A DNA stretch of 64,000 nucleotides. Origin: Siphonodentalium dalli (Eukaryota; Mollusca; Scaphopoda; Gadilida; Siphonodentaliidae). Shown piece by piece: positions 40,236 to 56,000 of the stretch. Every line of letters begins with the position of its first letter. Position 1 is the stretch's first letter. The translations under genes were made by a program, and so were the position numbers. The notes beneath the pieces were generated by a model. The model was given only the letters and a program-made list of their open reading frames with translations, was not told the DNA's origin and did not search any database. The stretch is from assembly GCA_032622095.1 (NCBI GenBank), contig CP136066.1:102879319-102943318 (forward strand), in the 5' to 3' direction.

Positions 40236-40880
40236 ATACCCCCTTTTAAAACTGTTTTGCACCTGTTTGTGCGTGCGTACGTCTGTCCGATGTCTGTTCA
40301 GGTCATAACTTGGAACAGTAGTGCTCGGATCTCAATGAAATTTTGTATGGATGTTCACTGCTATGGGGGCATTCAATAGACGGTTACATCGTTTTGTTCA
40401 GATTTTCCATTCTAGAGTTATACATCTTTGTTTATCTGGAAATGTTGGCTTTTTGGTCCGTCTGGTGTCTGTTCATGTCGTAACTTCAACAGTTGTACTG
40501 GGATCTCAATGAAATTTGGTATGGATGTTCACTACTATGATGACATTCAATAGAGGGTTCCATTGTTCTGTTCTGCTTTTCCATTCTAGAGTTATTCATC
40601 TTTGTTTATCTGGAAATGTTGGCTGTTTGGTCCTTCTGATGTCTGTTCAGCTCATAACTTGAACAGTAATGCTCGGATCTCAATGAAATTTTGTATGGAT
40701 GTTCACCACTATGAGGACATTTAATGGCACATTCAACTGTTTTGTTTTGGATTTTTGTTCTATAGTTATATGCTGATTTTTGGGTCCATCTGAGTATAGC
40801 AGTCATAAGTTATAGATATGCCCACACTAGGCGGTATGCCACAAGGGGGTATGCACCGGACGACAGTCCATCTCTTGTTC
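40236..40880. mobile_element. Dispersed element inserted inside a 37-bp subrepeat of the array
   Basis: The array stops at ATTATT (40235) and resumes at CTACAG (40881). Between them, ATACCCCCTT and AAGGGGGTAT (40843-40852) are inverted ends, and three ~174-bp tandem units repeat 'gatctcaatgaaattttgta', 'tggatgttcactgctatg' and 'tctagagttatacatctttg'. A short tail (40853-40880) follows the right end. Confidence 0.75.
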
Positions 40881-43800
40881 CTACAGTTGTACATTCTCCA
40901 TCCATTGCAGACTGTTCCCATAGACATGTCTGTAAGAAAAGGAGATAAAATAACCTATCTCGGAAAACTGAGTTAGCAATGTCACTTCAGATAGTACAGA
41001 AGTAACATTCCCTAGATATTACCACTGTCACTGACATGGAACATCCAGTTCTCGAAATTGACCACGGCAATACTCAATGCTATGGGAAATGCCATGGCAA
41101 CATGTGGAATTTATAATCCAATAGCATTAAATTTGCCGTGGGACATTTTTCCTAATTTTAAGGGCTGAACATCTCATTAACTTATCCACTCATTGCAGTC
41201 TGTTTTCAAGGCTACACTTCATTTGCCCATTGCAGATTATTGCTACAGTTGTACATTCTCCATCCATTGCAGATTATTGCTACAGTTGTACATTCTCCAC
41301 CCATTGCAGATTATTGCTACATTTGTACATTCTCCATCCATTGCAGACTGTTCCCATAGACATGTCTGTAAGAAAAGGAGATAAAATAACCTATCTCGGA
41401 AAACTGAGTTTGCAATGTCACTTATTGAAAACTCTGTCACCAGATAGTACAGAAGTAACACCCCCTAGATATTACCATTGTCACTGACATGGAACATCCA
41501 GTTCTCGAAATTGACCACGGCAATACTAAATGCTACGGGAAATGCCATGGCAACATGGAATCTCTATAATGCAACAGCATTAAATTTGCCGTGGGACCTT
41601 TTTCCTAATGTTAAGGGCTGAACATCTCATTAACTTATCCACTCATTGCAGTCTGTTTTCAAGGCTACACTTCATTTGCCCATTGCAGATTATTGCTACA
41701 GTTGTACATTCTCCATCCATTGTAGATTATTGCTACAGTTGTACATTCTCCACCCATTGCAGATTATTGCTACAGTTGTACATTCTCCAGCCATTGCAGA
41801 CTGTTCCCATAGACATGTCTGTAAGAAAAGAAGATAAAATAACCTATCTCGGAAAACTGAGTTTGCAATGTCACTTATTGAAAACTCTGTCACCAGATAG
41901 TACAGAAGTAACACCCCCTAGACATTACCATTGTCACTGACATGGAACATCCAGTTCTCAAAATTGACCACGGCAATACTCAATGCTACGGGAAATGCCA
42001 TGGCAACATTTGGAATCTATAATGCAACAGTATTAAATTTGCCGTCGGACATTTTTCCTAATGTTAAGGGCTGAACATCTCATTAACTTATCCACTCATT
42101 GCAGTCTGTTTTCAAGGCTACACTTCATTTGCCCATTGCAGATTATTGCTACAGTTGTACATTCTCCACCCATTGCAGATTATTGCTACAGTTGTACATT
42201 CTCCACCCATTGCAGATTATTGCTACAGTTGTACATTCTCCATCCATTGCAGACTGTTCCCATAGACATGTCTGTAAGAAAAGGAGATAAAATAACCTAT
42301 CTCGGAAAACTGAGTTTGCAATGTCACTTATTGAAAACTCTGTCACCAGATAGTACAGAAGTAACACCCCCTAGACATTACCATTGTCACTGACATGGAA
42401 CATCCAGTTCTCAAAATTGACCACGTCAATACTCAATGCTACGGGAAATGCCATGGCAACATTTGGAATCTATAATGCAACAGCATTAAATTTGCCGTGG
42501 GACATTTTTCCTAATGTTAAGGGCTGAACATCTCATTAACTTATCCACTCATTGCAGTCTGTTTTCAAGGCTACACTTCATTTGCCCATTGCAGATTATT
42601 GCTACAGTTGTACATTCTCCATCCATTGCAGACTGTTCCCATAGACATGTCTGTAAGAAAAGGAGATAAAATAACCTATTTCGGAAAACTGAGTTTGCAA
42701 TGTCACTTATTGAAAACTCTGTCACCAGATAGTACAGAAGTAACACCCCCTAGACATTACCATTGTCACTGACAAGGAACATCCAGTTCTCGAAATTGAC
42801 CACGGCAATACTCAATGCTACGGGAAATGCCATGGCAACATGTGGAATCTCTATAATGCAACTGCATTAAATTTGCCGTGGGACATTTTTCCTAATGTTA
42901 AGGGCTGAACATCTCATTAACTTATCCACTCATTGCAGTCTGTTTTCAAGGCTACACTTCATTTGCCCATTGCAGATTTTTGCTACAGTTGTACATTCTC
43001 CACCCATTGCAGATTATTGCTACAGTTGTACATTCTCCACCCATTGCAGATTATTGGTACAGTTGTACATTCTCCATCCATTGCAGACTGTTCCCATAGA
43101 CATGTCTGTAAGAAAAGGAGATAAAATAACCTATCTCGGAAAACTGAGTTTGCAATGTCACTTATTGAAAACTCTGTCACCAGATAGTACAGAAGTAACA
43201 CCCCCTAGACATTACCATTGTCACTGACATGGAACATCCAGTTCTCAAAATTGACCACGGCAATACTCAATGCTACGGGAAATGCCATGGCAACATGTGG
43301 AATCTCTATAATGCAACTGCATTAAATTTGCTGTGGGACATTTTTCCTAATGTTAAGGGCTGAACATCTCATTAACTTATCCACTCATTGCAGTCTGTTT
43401 TCAAGGCTACACTTCATTTGCCCATTGCAGATTATTGCTACAGTTGTACATTCTCCACCCATTGCAGATTATTGCTACAGTTGTACATTCTCCATCCATT
43501 GCAGACTGTTCCCATAGACATGTCTGTAAGAAAAGGAGATAAAATAACCTATCTCGGAAAACTGAGTTTGCAATGTCACTTATTGAAAACTCTGTCACCA
43601 GATAGTACAGAAGTAACACCCCCTAGATATTACCATTGTCACTGACATGGAACATCCAGTTCTCGAAATTGACCACAGCAATACTCAATGCTACGGGAAA
43701 TGCCATGGCAACATGTGGAATCTCTATAATGCAACTGCATTAAATTTGCCGTGGGACATTTTTCCTAATGTTAAGGGCTGAACATCTCATTAACTTATCC

Positions 43801-45854
43801 ACTCATTGCAGTCTGTATTCAAGGCTACACTTCATTTGCCCATTGAAGATTATTGCTACAGTTGTACATTCTCCACCCATTGCAGATTATTGCTACAGTT
43901 GTACATTCTCCATCCATTGCAGACTGTTCCCATAGACATGTCAGTAAGAAAAGGAGATAAAATAACCTATCTCGGAAAACTGAGTTTGCAATGTCACTTA
44001 TTGAAAACTCTGTCACCAGATAGTACAGAAGTAACACCCCCTAGACATTACCATTGTCACTGACATGCAACATCCAGTTCTCGAAATTGACCACGGCAAT
44101 ACTCAATGCTACGGGAAATGCCATGGCAACTTGTGGAATCTATAATGCAACAGCATTAAATTTGCCGTGGGACATTTTTCCTATTTTTAAGGGCTGAACA
44201 TCTCATTAACTTATCCACTCATTGCAGTCTGTTTTCAAGGCTACACTTCATTTGCCCATTGCAGATTATTGGTACAGTTGTACATTCTCCATCCATTGCA
44301 GACTGTTCCCATAGACATGTCTGTAAGAAAAGGAGATAAAATAACCTATCTCGGAAAACTGAGTTTGCAATGTCACTTATTGAAAACTCTGTCACCAGAT
44401 AGTACAGAAGTAACACCCCCTAGATATTACCATTGTCACTGACATGGAACATCCAGTTCTCGAAATTGACCACGGCAATACTCAATGCTACGGGAAATGC
44501 CATGGCAACATGTGGAATCTCTATAATGCAACTGCATTAAATTTGCTGTGGGACATTTTTCCTAATGTTAAGGGCTGAACATCTCATTAACTTATCCACT
44601 CATTGCAGTCTGTATTCAAGGCTACACTTCATTTGCCCATTGAAGATTATTGCTACAGTTGTACATTCTCCACCCATTGCAGATTATTGCTACAGTTGTA
44701 CATTCTCCATCCATTGCAGACTGTTCCCATAGACATGTCTGTAAGAAAAGGAGATAAAATAACCTATCTCGGAAAACTGAGTTTGCAATGTCACTTATTG
44801 AAAACTCTGTCACCAGATAGTACAGAAGTAACACCCACTAGATATTACCATTGTCACTGACATGGAACATCCAGTTCTCGAAATTGACCACGGCAATACT
44901 CAATGCTACGGGAAATGCCATGGCAACATGTGGAATCTCTATAATGCAACTGCATTAAATTTGCTGTGGGACATTTTTCCTAATGTTAAGGGCTGAACAT
45001 CTCATTAACTTATCCACTCATTGCAGGCTGTTTTCAAGGCTACACTTCATTTGCCCATTGCAGATTATTGCTACAGTTGTACATTCTCCACCCATTGCAG
45101 ATTATTGCTACAGTTGTACATTCTCCATCCATTGCAGACTGTTCCCATAGACATGTCTGTAAGAAAAGGAGATAAAATAACCTATCTCGGAAAACTGAGT
45201 TTGCAATGTCACTTATTGAAAACTCTGTCACCAGATAGTACAGAAGTAACACCCCCTAGATATTACCATTGTCACTGACATGGAACATCCAGTTCTCGAA
45301 ATTGACCACAGCAATACTCAATGCTACGGGAAATGCCATGGCAACATGTGGAATCTCTATAATGCAACAGCATTAAATTTGCCGTAGGACATTTTTCCTA
45401 ATGTTAAGGGCTGAACATCTCATTAACTTATCCACTCATTGCAGTCTGTTTTCAAGGCTACACTTCATTTGCCCATTGCAGATTATTGCTACAGTTGTAC
45501 ATTCTCCACCCATTGCAGATTATTGCTACATTTGTACATTCTCCATCCATTGCAGGCTGTTCCCATAGACATGTCTGTAAGAAAAGGAGATAAAATAACC
45601 TATCTCGGAAAACTGAGTTTGCAATGTAACTTATTGAAAACTCTGTCACCAGATAGTACAGAAGTAACACCCCCTAGATATTACCATTGCCACTGACATG
45701 GAACATCCAGTTCTCGAAATTGACCACGGCAATACTCAATGCTACGGGAAATGCCATGGCAACATGTGGAATCTATAATGCAACAGCATTAAATTTGCCA
45801 TGGGACATTTTTCCTAATTTTAAGGGCTGATCATCTCATTAACTTATCCACTCA

Positions 45855-48800
45855 TTGCAGTCTGTTTTCAAGGCTACACTTCATTTGCCCATTGCAGATT
45901 TTTGCTACAGTTGTACATTCTCCACCCATTGCAGATTATTGCTACAGTTGTACATTCTTCACCCATTGCAGATTATTGCTACAGTTGTACATTCTCCATC
46001 CATTGCAGACTGTTCCCATAGACATGTCTGTAAGAAAAGGAGATAAAATAACCTATCTCGGAAAACTGAGTTTGCAATGTCACTTATTGAAAACTCTGTC
46101 ACCAGATAGTACAGAAGTAACACCCCCTAGACATTACCATTGTCACTGACATGGAACATCCAGTTCTCAAAATTGACCACGGCAATACTCAATGCTATGG
46201 GAAATGCCATGGCAACGTTTGGAATCTATAATGCAACAGCATTAAATTTGCCGTGGGACATTTTTCCTAATTTTAAGGGCTGAACATCTCATTAACTTAT
46301 CTACTCATTGCAGTCTGTTTTCACGGCTACACTTCATTTGCCCATTGCAGATTATTGCTACAGTTGTACATTCTCCATCCATTGTAGATTATTGCTACAT
46401 TTGTACATTCTCCATCCATTGCAGGCTGTTCCCATAGACATGTCTGTAAGAAAAGGAGATAAAATAACCTATCTCGGAAAACTGAGTTTGCAATGTAACT
46501 TATTGAAAACTCTGTCACCAGATAGTACAGAAGTAACACCCCCTAGATATTACCATTGCCACTGACATGGAACATCCAGTTCTCGAAATTGACCACGGCA
46601 ATACTCAATGCTACGGGAAATGCCATGGCAACATGTGGAATCTATAATGCAACAGCATTAAATTTGCCATGGGACATTTTTCCTAATTTTAAGGGCTGAT
46701 CATCTCATTAACTTATCCACTCATTGCAGTCTGTTTTCAAGGCTACACTTCATTTGCCCATTGCAGATTTTTGCTACAGTTGTACATTCTCCACCCATTG
46801 CAGATTATTGCTACAGTTGTACATTCTCCACCCATTGCAGATTATTGCTACAGTTGTACATTCTCCATCCATTGCAGACTGTTCCCATAGACATGTCTGT
46901 AAGAAAAGGAGATAAAATAACCTATCTCGGAAAACTGAGTTTGCAATGTCACTTATTGAAAACTCTGTCACCAGATAGTACAGAAGTAACACCCCCTAGA
47001 CATTACCATTGTCACTGACATGGAACATCCAGTTCTCAAAATTGACCACGTCAATACTCAATGCTACGGGAAATGCCATGGCAACATTTGGAATCTATAA
47101 TGCAACAGCATTAAATTTGCCGTGGGACATTTTTCCTAATGTTAAGGGCTGAACATCTCATTAACTTATCCACTCATTGCAGTCTGTTTTCAAGGCTACA
47201 CTTCATTTGCCCATTGCAGATTATTGCTACAGTTGTACATTCTCCATCCATTGCAGACTGTTCCCATAGACATATCTGTAAGAAAAGGAGATAAAATAAC
47301 CTATTTCGGAAAACTGAGTTTGCAATGTCACTTATTGAAAACTCTGTCACCAGATAGTACAGAAGTAACACCCCCTAGATATTACCATTGTCACTGACAT
47401 GGAACATCCAGTTCTCGAAATTGACCACAGCAATACTCAATGCTACGGGAAATGCCATGGCAACATGTGGAATCTCTATAATGCAACAGCATTAAATTTG
47501 CCGTAGGACATTTTTCCTAATGTTAAGGGCTGAACATCTCATTAACTTATCCACTCATTGCAGTCTGTTTTCAAGGCTACACTTCATTTGCCCATTGCAG
47601 ATTATTGCTACAGTTGTACATTCTCCACCCATTGCAGATTATTGCTACATTTGTACATTCTCCATCCATTGCAGGCTGTTCCCATAGACATGTCTGTAAG
47701 AAAAGGAGATAAAATAACCTATCTCGGAAAACTGAGTTTGCAATGTAACTTATTGAAAACTCTGTCACCAGATAGTACAGAAGTAACACCCCCTAGATAT
47801 TACCATTGCCACTGACATGGAACATCCAGTTCTCGAAATTGACCACGGCAATACTCAATGCTACGGGAAATGCCATGGCAACATGTGGAATCTATAATGC
47901 AACAGCATTAAATTTGCCATGGGACATTTTTCCTAATTTTAAGGGCTGATCATCTCATTAACTTATCCACTCATTGCAGTCTGTTTTCAAGGCTACACTT
48001 CATTTGCCCATTGCAGATTTTTGCTACAGTTGTACATTCTCCACCCATTGCAGATTATTGCTACAGTTGTACATTCTTCACCCATTGCAGATTATTGCTA
48101 CAGTTGTACATTCTCCATCCATTGCAGACTGTTCCCATAGACATGTCTGTAAGAAAAGGAGATAAAATAACCTATCTCGGAAAACTGAGTTTGCAATGTC
48201 ACTTATTGAAAACTCTGTCACCAGATAGTACAGAAGTAACACCCCCTAGACATTACCATTGTCACTGACATGGAACATCCAGTTCTCAAAATTGACCACG
48301 GCAATACTCAATGCTATGGGAAATGCCATGGCAACGTTTGGAATCTATAATGCAACAGCATTAAATTTGCCGTGGGACATTTTTCCTAATTTTAAGGGCT
48401 GAACATCTCATTAACTTATCTACTCATTGCAGTCTGTTTTCACGGCTACACTTCATTTGCCCATTGCAGATTATTGCTACAGTTGTACATTCTCCATCCA
48501 TTGTAGATTATTGCTACATTTGTACATTCTCCATCCATTGCAGGCTGTTCCCATAGACATGTCTGTAAGAAAAGGAGATAAAATAACCTATCTCGGAAAA
48601 CTGAGTTTGCAATGTAACTTATTGAAAACTCTGTCACCAGATAGTACAGAAGTAACACCCCCTAGATATTACCATTGCCACTGACATGGAACATCCAGTT
48701 CTCGAAATTGACCACGGCAATACTCAATGCTACGGGAAATGCCATGGCAACATGTGGAATCTATAATGCAACAGCATTAAATTTGCCATGGGACATTTTT

Positions 48801-50092
48801 CCTAATTTTAAGGGCTGATCATCTCATTAACTTATCCACTCATTGCAGTCTGTTTTCAAGGCTACACTTCATTTGCCCATTGCAGATTATTGCTACAGTT
48901 GTACATTCTCCACCCATTGCAGATTATTGCTACAGTTGTACATTCTCCACCCATTGCAGATTATTGCTACAGTTGTACATTCTCCATCCATTGCAGACTG
49001 TTCCCATAGACATGTCTGTAAGAAAAGGAGATAAAATAACCTATCTCGGAAAACTGAGTTTGCAATGTCACTTATTGAAAACTCTGTCACCAGATAGTAC
49101 AGAAGTAACACCCCCTAGACATTACCATTGTCACTGACATGGAACATCCAGTTCTCAAAATTGACCACGTCAATACTCAATGCTACGGGAAATGCCATGG
49201 CAACATTTGGAATCTATAATGCAACAGCATTAAATTTGCCGTGGGACATTTTTCCTAATGTTAAGGGCTGAACATCTCATTAACTTATCCACTCATTGCA
49301 GTCTGTTTTCAAGGCTACACTTCATTTGCCCATTGCAGATTATTGCTACAGTTGTACATTCTCCATCCATTGCAGACTGTTCCCATAGACATATCTGTAA
49401 GAAAAGGAGATAAAATAACCTATTTCGGAAAACTGAGTTTGCAATGTCACTTATTGAAAACTCTGTCACCAGATAGTACAGAAGTAACACCCCCTAGACA
49501 TTACCATTGTCACTGACATGGAACATCCAGTTCTCGAAATTGACCACGGCAATACTCAATGCTACGGGAAATGCCATGGCAACATGTGGAATCTCTATAA
49601 TGCAACTGCATTAAATTTGCCGTGGGACATTTTTCCTAATGTTAAGGGCTGAACATCTCATTAACTTATCCACTCATTGCAGTCTGTTTTCAAGGCTACA
49701 CTTCATTTGCCCATTGCAGATTATTGCTACAGTTGTACATTCTCCACCCATTGCAGATTATTGCTACATTTGTACATTCTCCATCCATTGCAGGCTGTTC
49801 CCATAGACATGTCTGTAAGAAAAGGAGATAAAATAACCCATCTCGGAAAACTGAGTTTGCAATGTCACTTATTGAAAACTCTGTCACCAGATAGTACAGA
49901 AGTAACACCCCCTAGATATTACCATTGTCACTGACATGGAACATCCAGTTCTCGAAATTGACCACGGCAATACTCAATGCTACGGGAAATGCCATGGCAA
50001 CATTTGGAATCTATAATGCAACAGCATTAAATTTGCTGTGGGACATTTTTCCTATTTTTAAGGGCTGAACATCTCATTTACTTATCCACTCA
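45855..50092 (+). repeat. Higher-order repeat, 2.12 kb, two adjacent copies
   Basis: Subrepeat counts run 3-2-3-1-2 in 45855-47973 and again 3-2-3-1-2 in 47974-50092 (2,119 bp each). Unit-specific variants recur at the same place: 'ttttcacggctac' with 'tctactcattg' in the second unit, 'catatctgtaag' with 'ctatttcgg' in the fourth, and 'gcaggctgttcc' with 'aatgtaactt'. Confidence 0.85.
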
Positions 50093-53000
50093 TTGCAGTC
50101 TGTTTTCAAGGCTACACTTCATTTGCCCATTGCAGATTATTGCTACAGTTGTACATTCTCCATCCATTTCAGATTATTGCTACATTTGTACATTCTCCAT
50201 CCATTGCAGACTGTTCCCATAGACATGTCTGTAAGAAAAGGAGATAAAATAACCTATCTCGGAAAACTGAGTTTGCAATGTCACTTATTGAAAACTCTGT
50301 CACCAGATAGTACAGAAGTAACACCCCCTAGATATTACCATTGTCACTGACATGGAACATCCAGTTATCGAAATTGACCACGGCAATACTCAATGCTACG
50401 GGAAATGCCATGGCAACATGTGGAACTATAATGCAACAGCATTAAATTTGCCGTGGGACATTTTTCCTAATTTTAAGGGCTGAACATCTCATTAACTTAT
50501 CCACTCATTGCAGTCTGTTTTCAAGGCTACACTTCATTTGCCCATTGCAGATTATTGCTACAGTTGTACATTCTCCATCCATTGTAGATTATTGCTACAT
50601 TTGTACATTCTCCATCCATTGCAGACTGTTCCCATAGACATGTCTGTAAGAAAAGGAGATAAAATAACCTATCTCGGAAAACTGAGTTTGCAATGTCACT
50701 TATTGAAAACTCTGTCACCAGATAGTACAGAAGTAACACCCCCTAGATATTACCATTGTCACTGACATGGAACGTCCAGTTATCGAAATTGACCACGGCA
50801 ATACTCAATGCTACGGGAAATGCCATGGCAACTTGCGGAATCTATAATGCAACAGCATTAAATTTGCCGTGGGACATTTTTCCTAATTTTAAGGGCTGAA
50901 CATCTCATTAACTTATCTACTCATTGCAGTCTGTTTTCACGGCTACACTTCATTTGCCCATTGCAGATTATTGCTACAGTTGTACATTCTCCATCCATTG
51001 TAGATTATTGCTACATTTGTACATTCTCCATCCATTGCAGGCTGTTCCCATAGACATGTCTGTAAGAAAAGGAGATAAAATAACCTATCTCGGAAAACTG
51101 AGTTTGCAATGTAACTTATTGAAAACTCTGTCACCAGATAGTACAGAAGTAACACCCCCTAGATATTACCATTGCCACTGACATGGAACATCCAGTTCTC
51201 GAAATTGACCACGGCAATACTCAATGCTACGGGAAATGCCATGGCAACATGTGGAATCTATAATGCAACAGCATTAAATTTGCCATGGGACATTTTTCCT
51301 AATTTTAAGGGCTGATCATCTCATTAACTTATCCACTCATTGCAGTCTGTTTTCAAGGCTACACTTCATTTGCCCATTGCAGATTTTTGCTACAGTTGTA
51401 CATTCTCCACCCATTGCAGATTATTGCTACAGTTGTACATTCTTCACCCATTGCAGATTATTGCTACAGTTGTACATTCTCCATCCATTGCAGACTGTTC
51501 CCATAGACATGTCTGTAAGAAAAGGAGATAAAATAACCTATCTCGGAAAACTGAGTTTGCAATGTCACTTATTGAAAACTCTGTCACCAGATAGTACAGA
51601 AGTAACACCCCCTAGACATTACCATTGTCACTGACATGGAACATCCAGTTCTCAAAATTGACCACGGCAATACTCAATGCTACGGGAAATGCCATGGCAA
51701 CGTTTGGAATCTATAATGCAACAGCATTAAATTTGCCGTGGGACATTTTTCCTAATTTTAAGGGCTGAACATCTCATTAACTTATTTTACTCATTGCAGT
51801 CTGTTTTCACGGCTACACTTCATTTGCCCATTGCAGATTATTGCTACAGTTGTACATTCGCCCTCCATTGTAGATTATTGCTACATTTGTACATTCTCCA
51901 TCCATTGCAGGCTGTTCCCATAGACATGTCTGTAAGAAAAGGAGATAAAATAACCTATCTCGGAAAACTGAGTTTGCAATGTAACTTATTGAAAACTCTG
52001 TCACCAGATAGTACAGAAGTAACACCCCCTAGATATTACCATTGCCACTGACATGGAACATCCAGTTCTCGAAATTGACCACGGCAATACTCAATGCTAC
52101 GGGAAATGCCATGGCAACATGTGGAATCTATAATGCAACAGCATTAAATTTGCCATGGGACATTTTTCCTAATTTTAAGGGCTGATCATCTCATTAACTT
52201 ATCCACTCATTGCAGTCTGTTTTCAAGGCTACACTTCATTTGCCCATTGCAGATTTTTGCTACAGTTGTACATTCTCCACCCATTGCAGATTATTGCTAC
52301 AGTTGTACATTCTCCACCTATTGCAGATTATTGCTACAGTTGTACATTCTCCATCCATTGCAGACTGTTCCCATAGACATGTCTGTAAGAAAAGGAGATA
52401 AAATAACCTATCTCGGAAAACTGAGTTTGCAATGTCACTTATTGAAAACTCTGTCACCAGATAGTACAGAAGTAACACCCCCTAGACATTACCATTGTCA
52501 CTGACATGGAACGTCCAGTTCTCAAAATTGACCACGTCAATACTCAATGCTACGGGAAATGCCATGGCAACATTTGGAATCTATAATGCAACAGCATTAA
52601 ATTTGCCGTGGGACATTTTTCCTAATGTTAAGGGCTGAACATCTCATTAACTTATCCACTCATTGCAGTCTGTTTTCAAGGCTACACTTCATTTGCCCAT
52701 TGCAGATTATTGCTACAGTTGTACATTCTCCATCCATTGCAGACTGTTCCCATAGACATATCTGTAAGAAAAGGAGATATAATAACCTATTTCGGAAAAC
52801 TGAGTTTGCAATGTCACTTATTGAAAACTCTGTCACCAGATAGTACAGAAGTAACACCCCCTAGACATTACCATTGTCACTGACATGGAACATCCAGTTC
52901 TCGAAATTGACCACGGCAATACTCAATGCTACGGGAAATGCCATGGCAACATGTGGAATCTCTATAATGCAACTGCATTAAATTTGCCGTGGGACATTTT

Positions 53001-56000
53001 TCCTAATGTTAAGGGCTGAACATCTCATTAACTTATCCACTCATTGCAGTCTGTTTTCAAGGCTACACTTCATTTGCCCATTGCAGATTATTGCTACAGT
53101 TGTACATTCTCCACCCATTGCAGATTATTGCTACATTTGTACATTCTCCATCCATTGCAGGCTGTTCCCATAGACATGTCTGTAAGAAAAGGAGATAAAA
53201 TAACCTATCTCGGAAAACTGAGTTTGCAATGTCACTTATTGAAAACTCTGTCACCAGATAGTACAGAAGTAACACCCCCTAGATATTACCATTGTCACTG
53301 ACATGGAACATCCAGTTCTCGAAATTGACCACGGCAATACTCAATGCTACGGGAAATGCCATGGCAACATGTGGAATCTATAATGCAACAGCATTAAATT
53401 TGCCATGGGACATTTTTCCTAATTTTAAGGGCTGAACATCTCATTAACTTATCCACTCATTGCAGTCTGTTTTCAAGGCTACACTTCATTTGTCCATTGC
53501 AGATTTTTGCTACAGTTGTACATTCTCCACCCATTGCAGATTATTGCTACAGTTGTACATTCTCCACCCATTGCAGATTATTGGTACAGTTGTACATTCT
53601 CCATCCATTGCAGACTGTTCCCATAGACATGTCTGTAAGAAAAGGAGATAAAATAACCTATCTCGGAAAACTGAGTTTGCAATGTCACTTATTGAAAACT
53701 CTGTCACCAGATAGTACAGAAGTAACACCCCCTAGACATTACCATTGTCACTGACATGGAACATCCAGTTCTCAAAATTGACCACGTCAATACTCAATGC
53801 TACGGGAAATGCCATGGCAACATTTGGAATCTATAATGCAACAGCATTAAATTTGCTGTGGGACATTTTTCCTATTTTTAAGGGCTGAACATCTCATTTA
53901 CTTATCCACTCATTGCAGTCTGTTTTCAAGGCTACACTTCATTTGCCCATTGCAGATTATTGCTACAGTTGTACATTCTCCATCCATTTCAGATTATTGC
54001 TACATTTGTACATTCTCCATCCATTGCAGACTGTTCCCATAGACATGTCTGTAAGAAAAGGAGATAAAATAACCTATCTCGGAAAACTGAGTTTGCAATG
54101 TCACTTATTGAAAACTCTGTCACCAGATAGTACAGAAGTAACACCCCCTAGATATTACCATTGTCACTGACATGGAACATCCAGTTATCGAAATTGACCA
54201 CGGCAATACTCAATGCTACGGGAAATGCCATGGCAACATGTGGAACTATAATGCAACAGCATTAAATTTGCCGTGGGACATTTTTCCTAATTTTAAGGGC
54301 TGAACATCTCATTAACTTATCCACTCATTGCAGTCTGTTTTCAAGGCTACACTTCATTTGCCCATTGCAGATTATTGCTACAGTTGTACATTCTCCATCC
54401 ATTGTAGATTATTGCTACATTTGTACATTCTCCATCCATTGCAGACTGTTCCCATAGACATGTCTGTAAGAAAAGGAGATAAAATAACCTATCTCGGAAA
54501 ACTGAGTTTGCAATGTCACTTATTGAAAACTCTGTCACCAGATAGTACAGAAGTAACACCCCCTAGATATTACCATTGTCACTGACATGGAACGTCCAGT
54601 TATCGAAATTGACCACGGCAATACTCAATGCTACGGGAAATGCCATGGCAACTTGCGGAATCTATAATGCAACAGCATTAAATTTGCCGTGGGACATTTT
54701 TCCTAATTTTAAGGGCTGAACATCTCATTAACTTATCTACTCATTGCAGTCTGTTTTCACGGCTACACTTCATTTGCCCATTGCAGATTATTGCTACAGT
54801 TGTACATTCTCCATCCATTGTAGATTATTGCTACATTTGTACATTCTCCATCCATTGCAGGCTGTTCCCATAGACATGTCTGTAAGAAAAGGAGATAAAA
54901 TAACCTATCTCGGAAAACTGAGTTTGCAATGTAACTTATTGAAAACTCTGTCACCAGATAGTACAGAAGTAACACCCCCTAGATATTACCATTGCCACTG
55001 ACATGGAACATCCAGTTCTCGAAATTGACCACGGCAATACTCAATGCTACGGGAAATGCCATGGCAACATGTGGAATCTATAATGCAACAGCATTAAATT
55101 TGCCATGGGACATTTTTCCTAATTTTAAGGGCTGATCATCTCATTAACTTATCCACTCATTGCAGTCTGTTTTCAAGGCTACACTTCATTTGCCCATTGC
55201 AGATTTTTGCTACAGTTGTACATTCTCCACCCATTGCAGATTATTGCTACAGTTGTACATTCTTCACCCATTGCAGATTATTGCTACAGTTGTACATTCT
55301 CCATCCATTGCAGACTGTTCCCATAGACATGTCTGTAAGAAAAGGAGATAAAATAACCTATCTCGGAAAACTGAGTTTGCAATGTCACTTATTGAAAACT
55401 CTGTCACCAGATAGTACAGAAGTAACACCCCCTAGACATTACCATTGTCACTGACATGGAACATCCAGTTCTCAAAATTGACCACGGCAATACTCAATGC
55501 TACGGGAAATGCCATGGCAACGTTTGGAATCTATAATGCAACAGCATTAAATTTGCCGTGGGACATTTTTCCTAATTTTAAGGGCTGAACATCTCATTAA
55601 CTTATCTACTCATTGCAGTCTGTTTTCACGGCTACACTTCATTTGCCCATTGCAGATTATTGCTACAGTTGTACATTCTCCATCCATTGTAGATTATTGC
55701 TACATTTGTACATTCTCCATCCATTGCAGGCTGTTCCCATAGACATGTCTGTAAGAAAAGGAGATAAAATAACCTATCTCGGAAAACTGAGTTTGCAATG
55801 TAACTTATTGAAAACTCTGTCACCAGATAGTACAGAAGTAACACCCCCTAGATATTACCATTGCCACTGACATGGAACATCCAGTTCTCGAAATTGACCA
55901 CGGCAATACTCAATGCTACGGGAAATGCCATGGCAACATGTGGAATCTATAATGCAACAGCATTAAATTTGCCATGGGACATTTTTCCTAATTTTAAGGG

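Noticed and set aside
39985-41400. Completion of the second zinc finger by the first array unit (SVFKATLHLPIADYC...)
   Set aside because: The phase fits after CPYPGCSS, but the spacing to F is wrong and no H-x3-5-H pair follows. The true His exon is more likely beyond the array.
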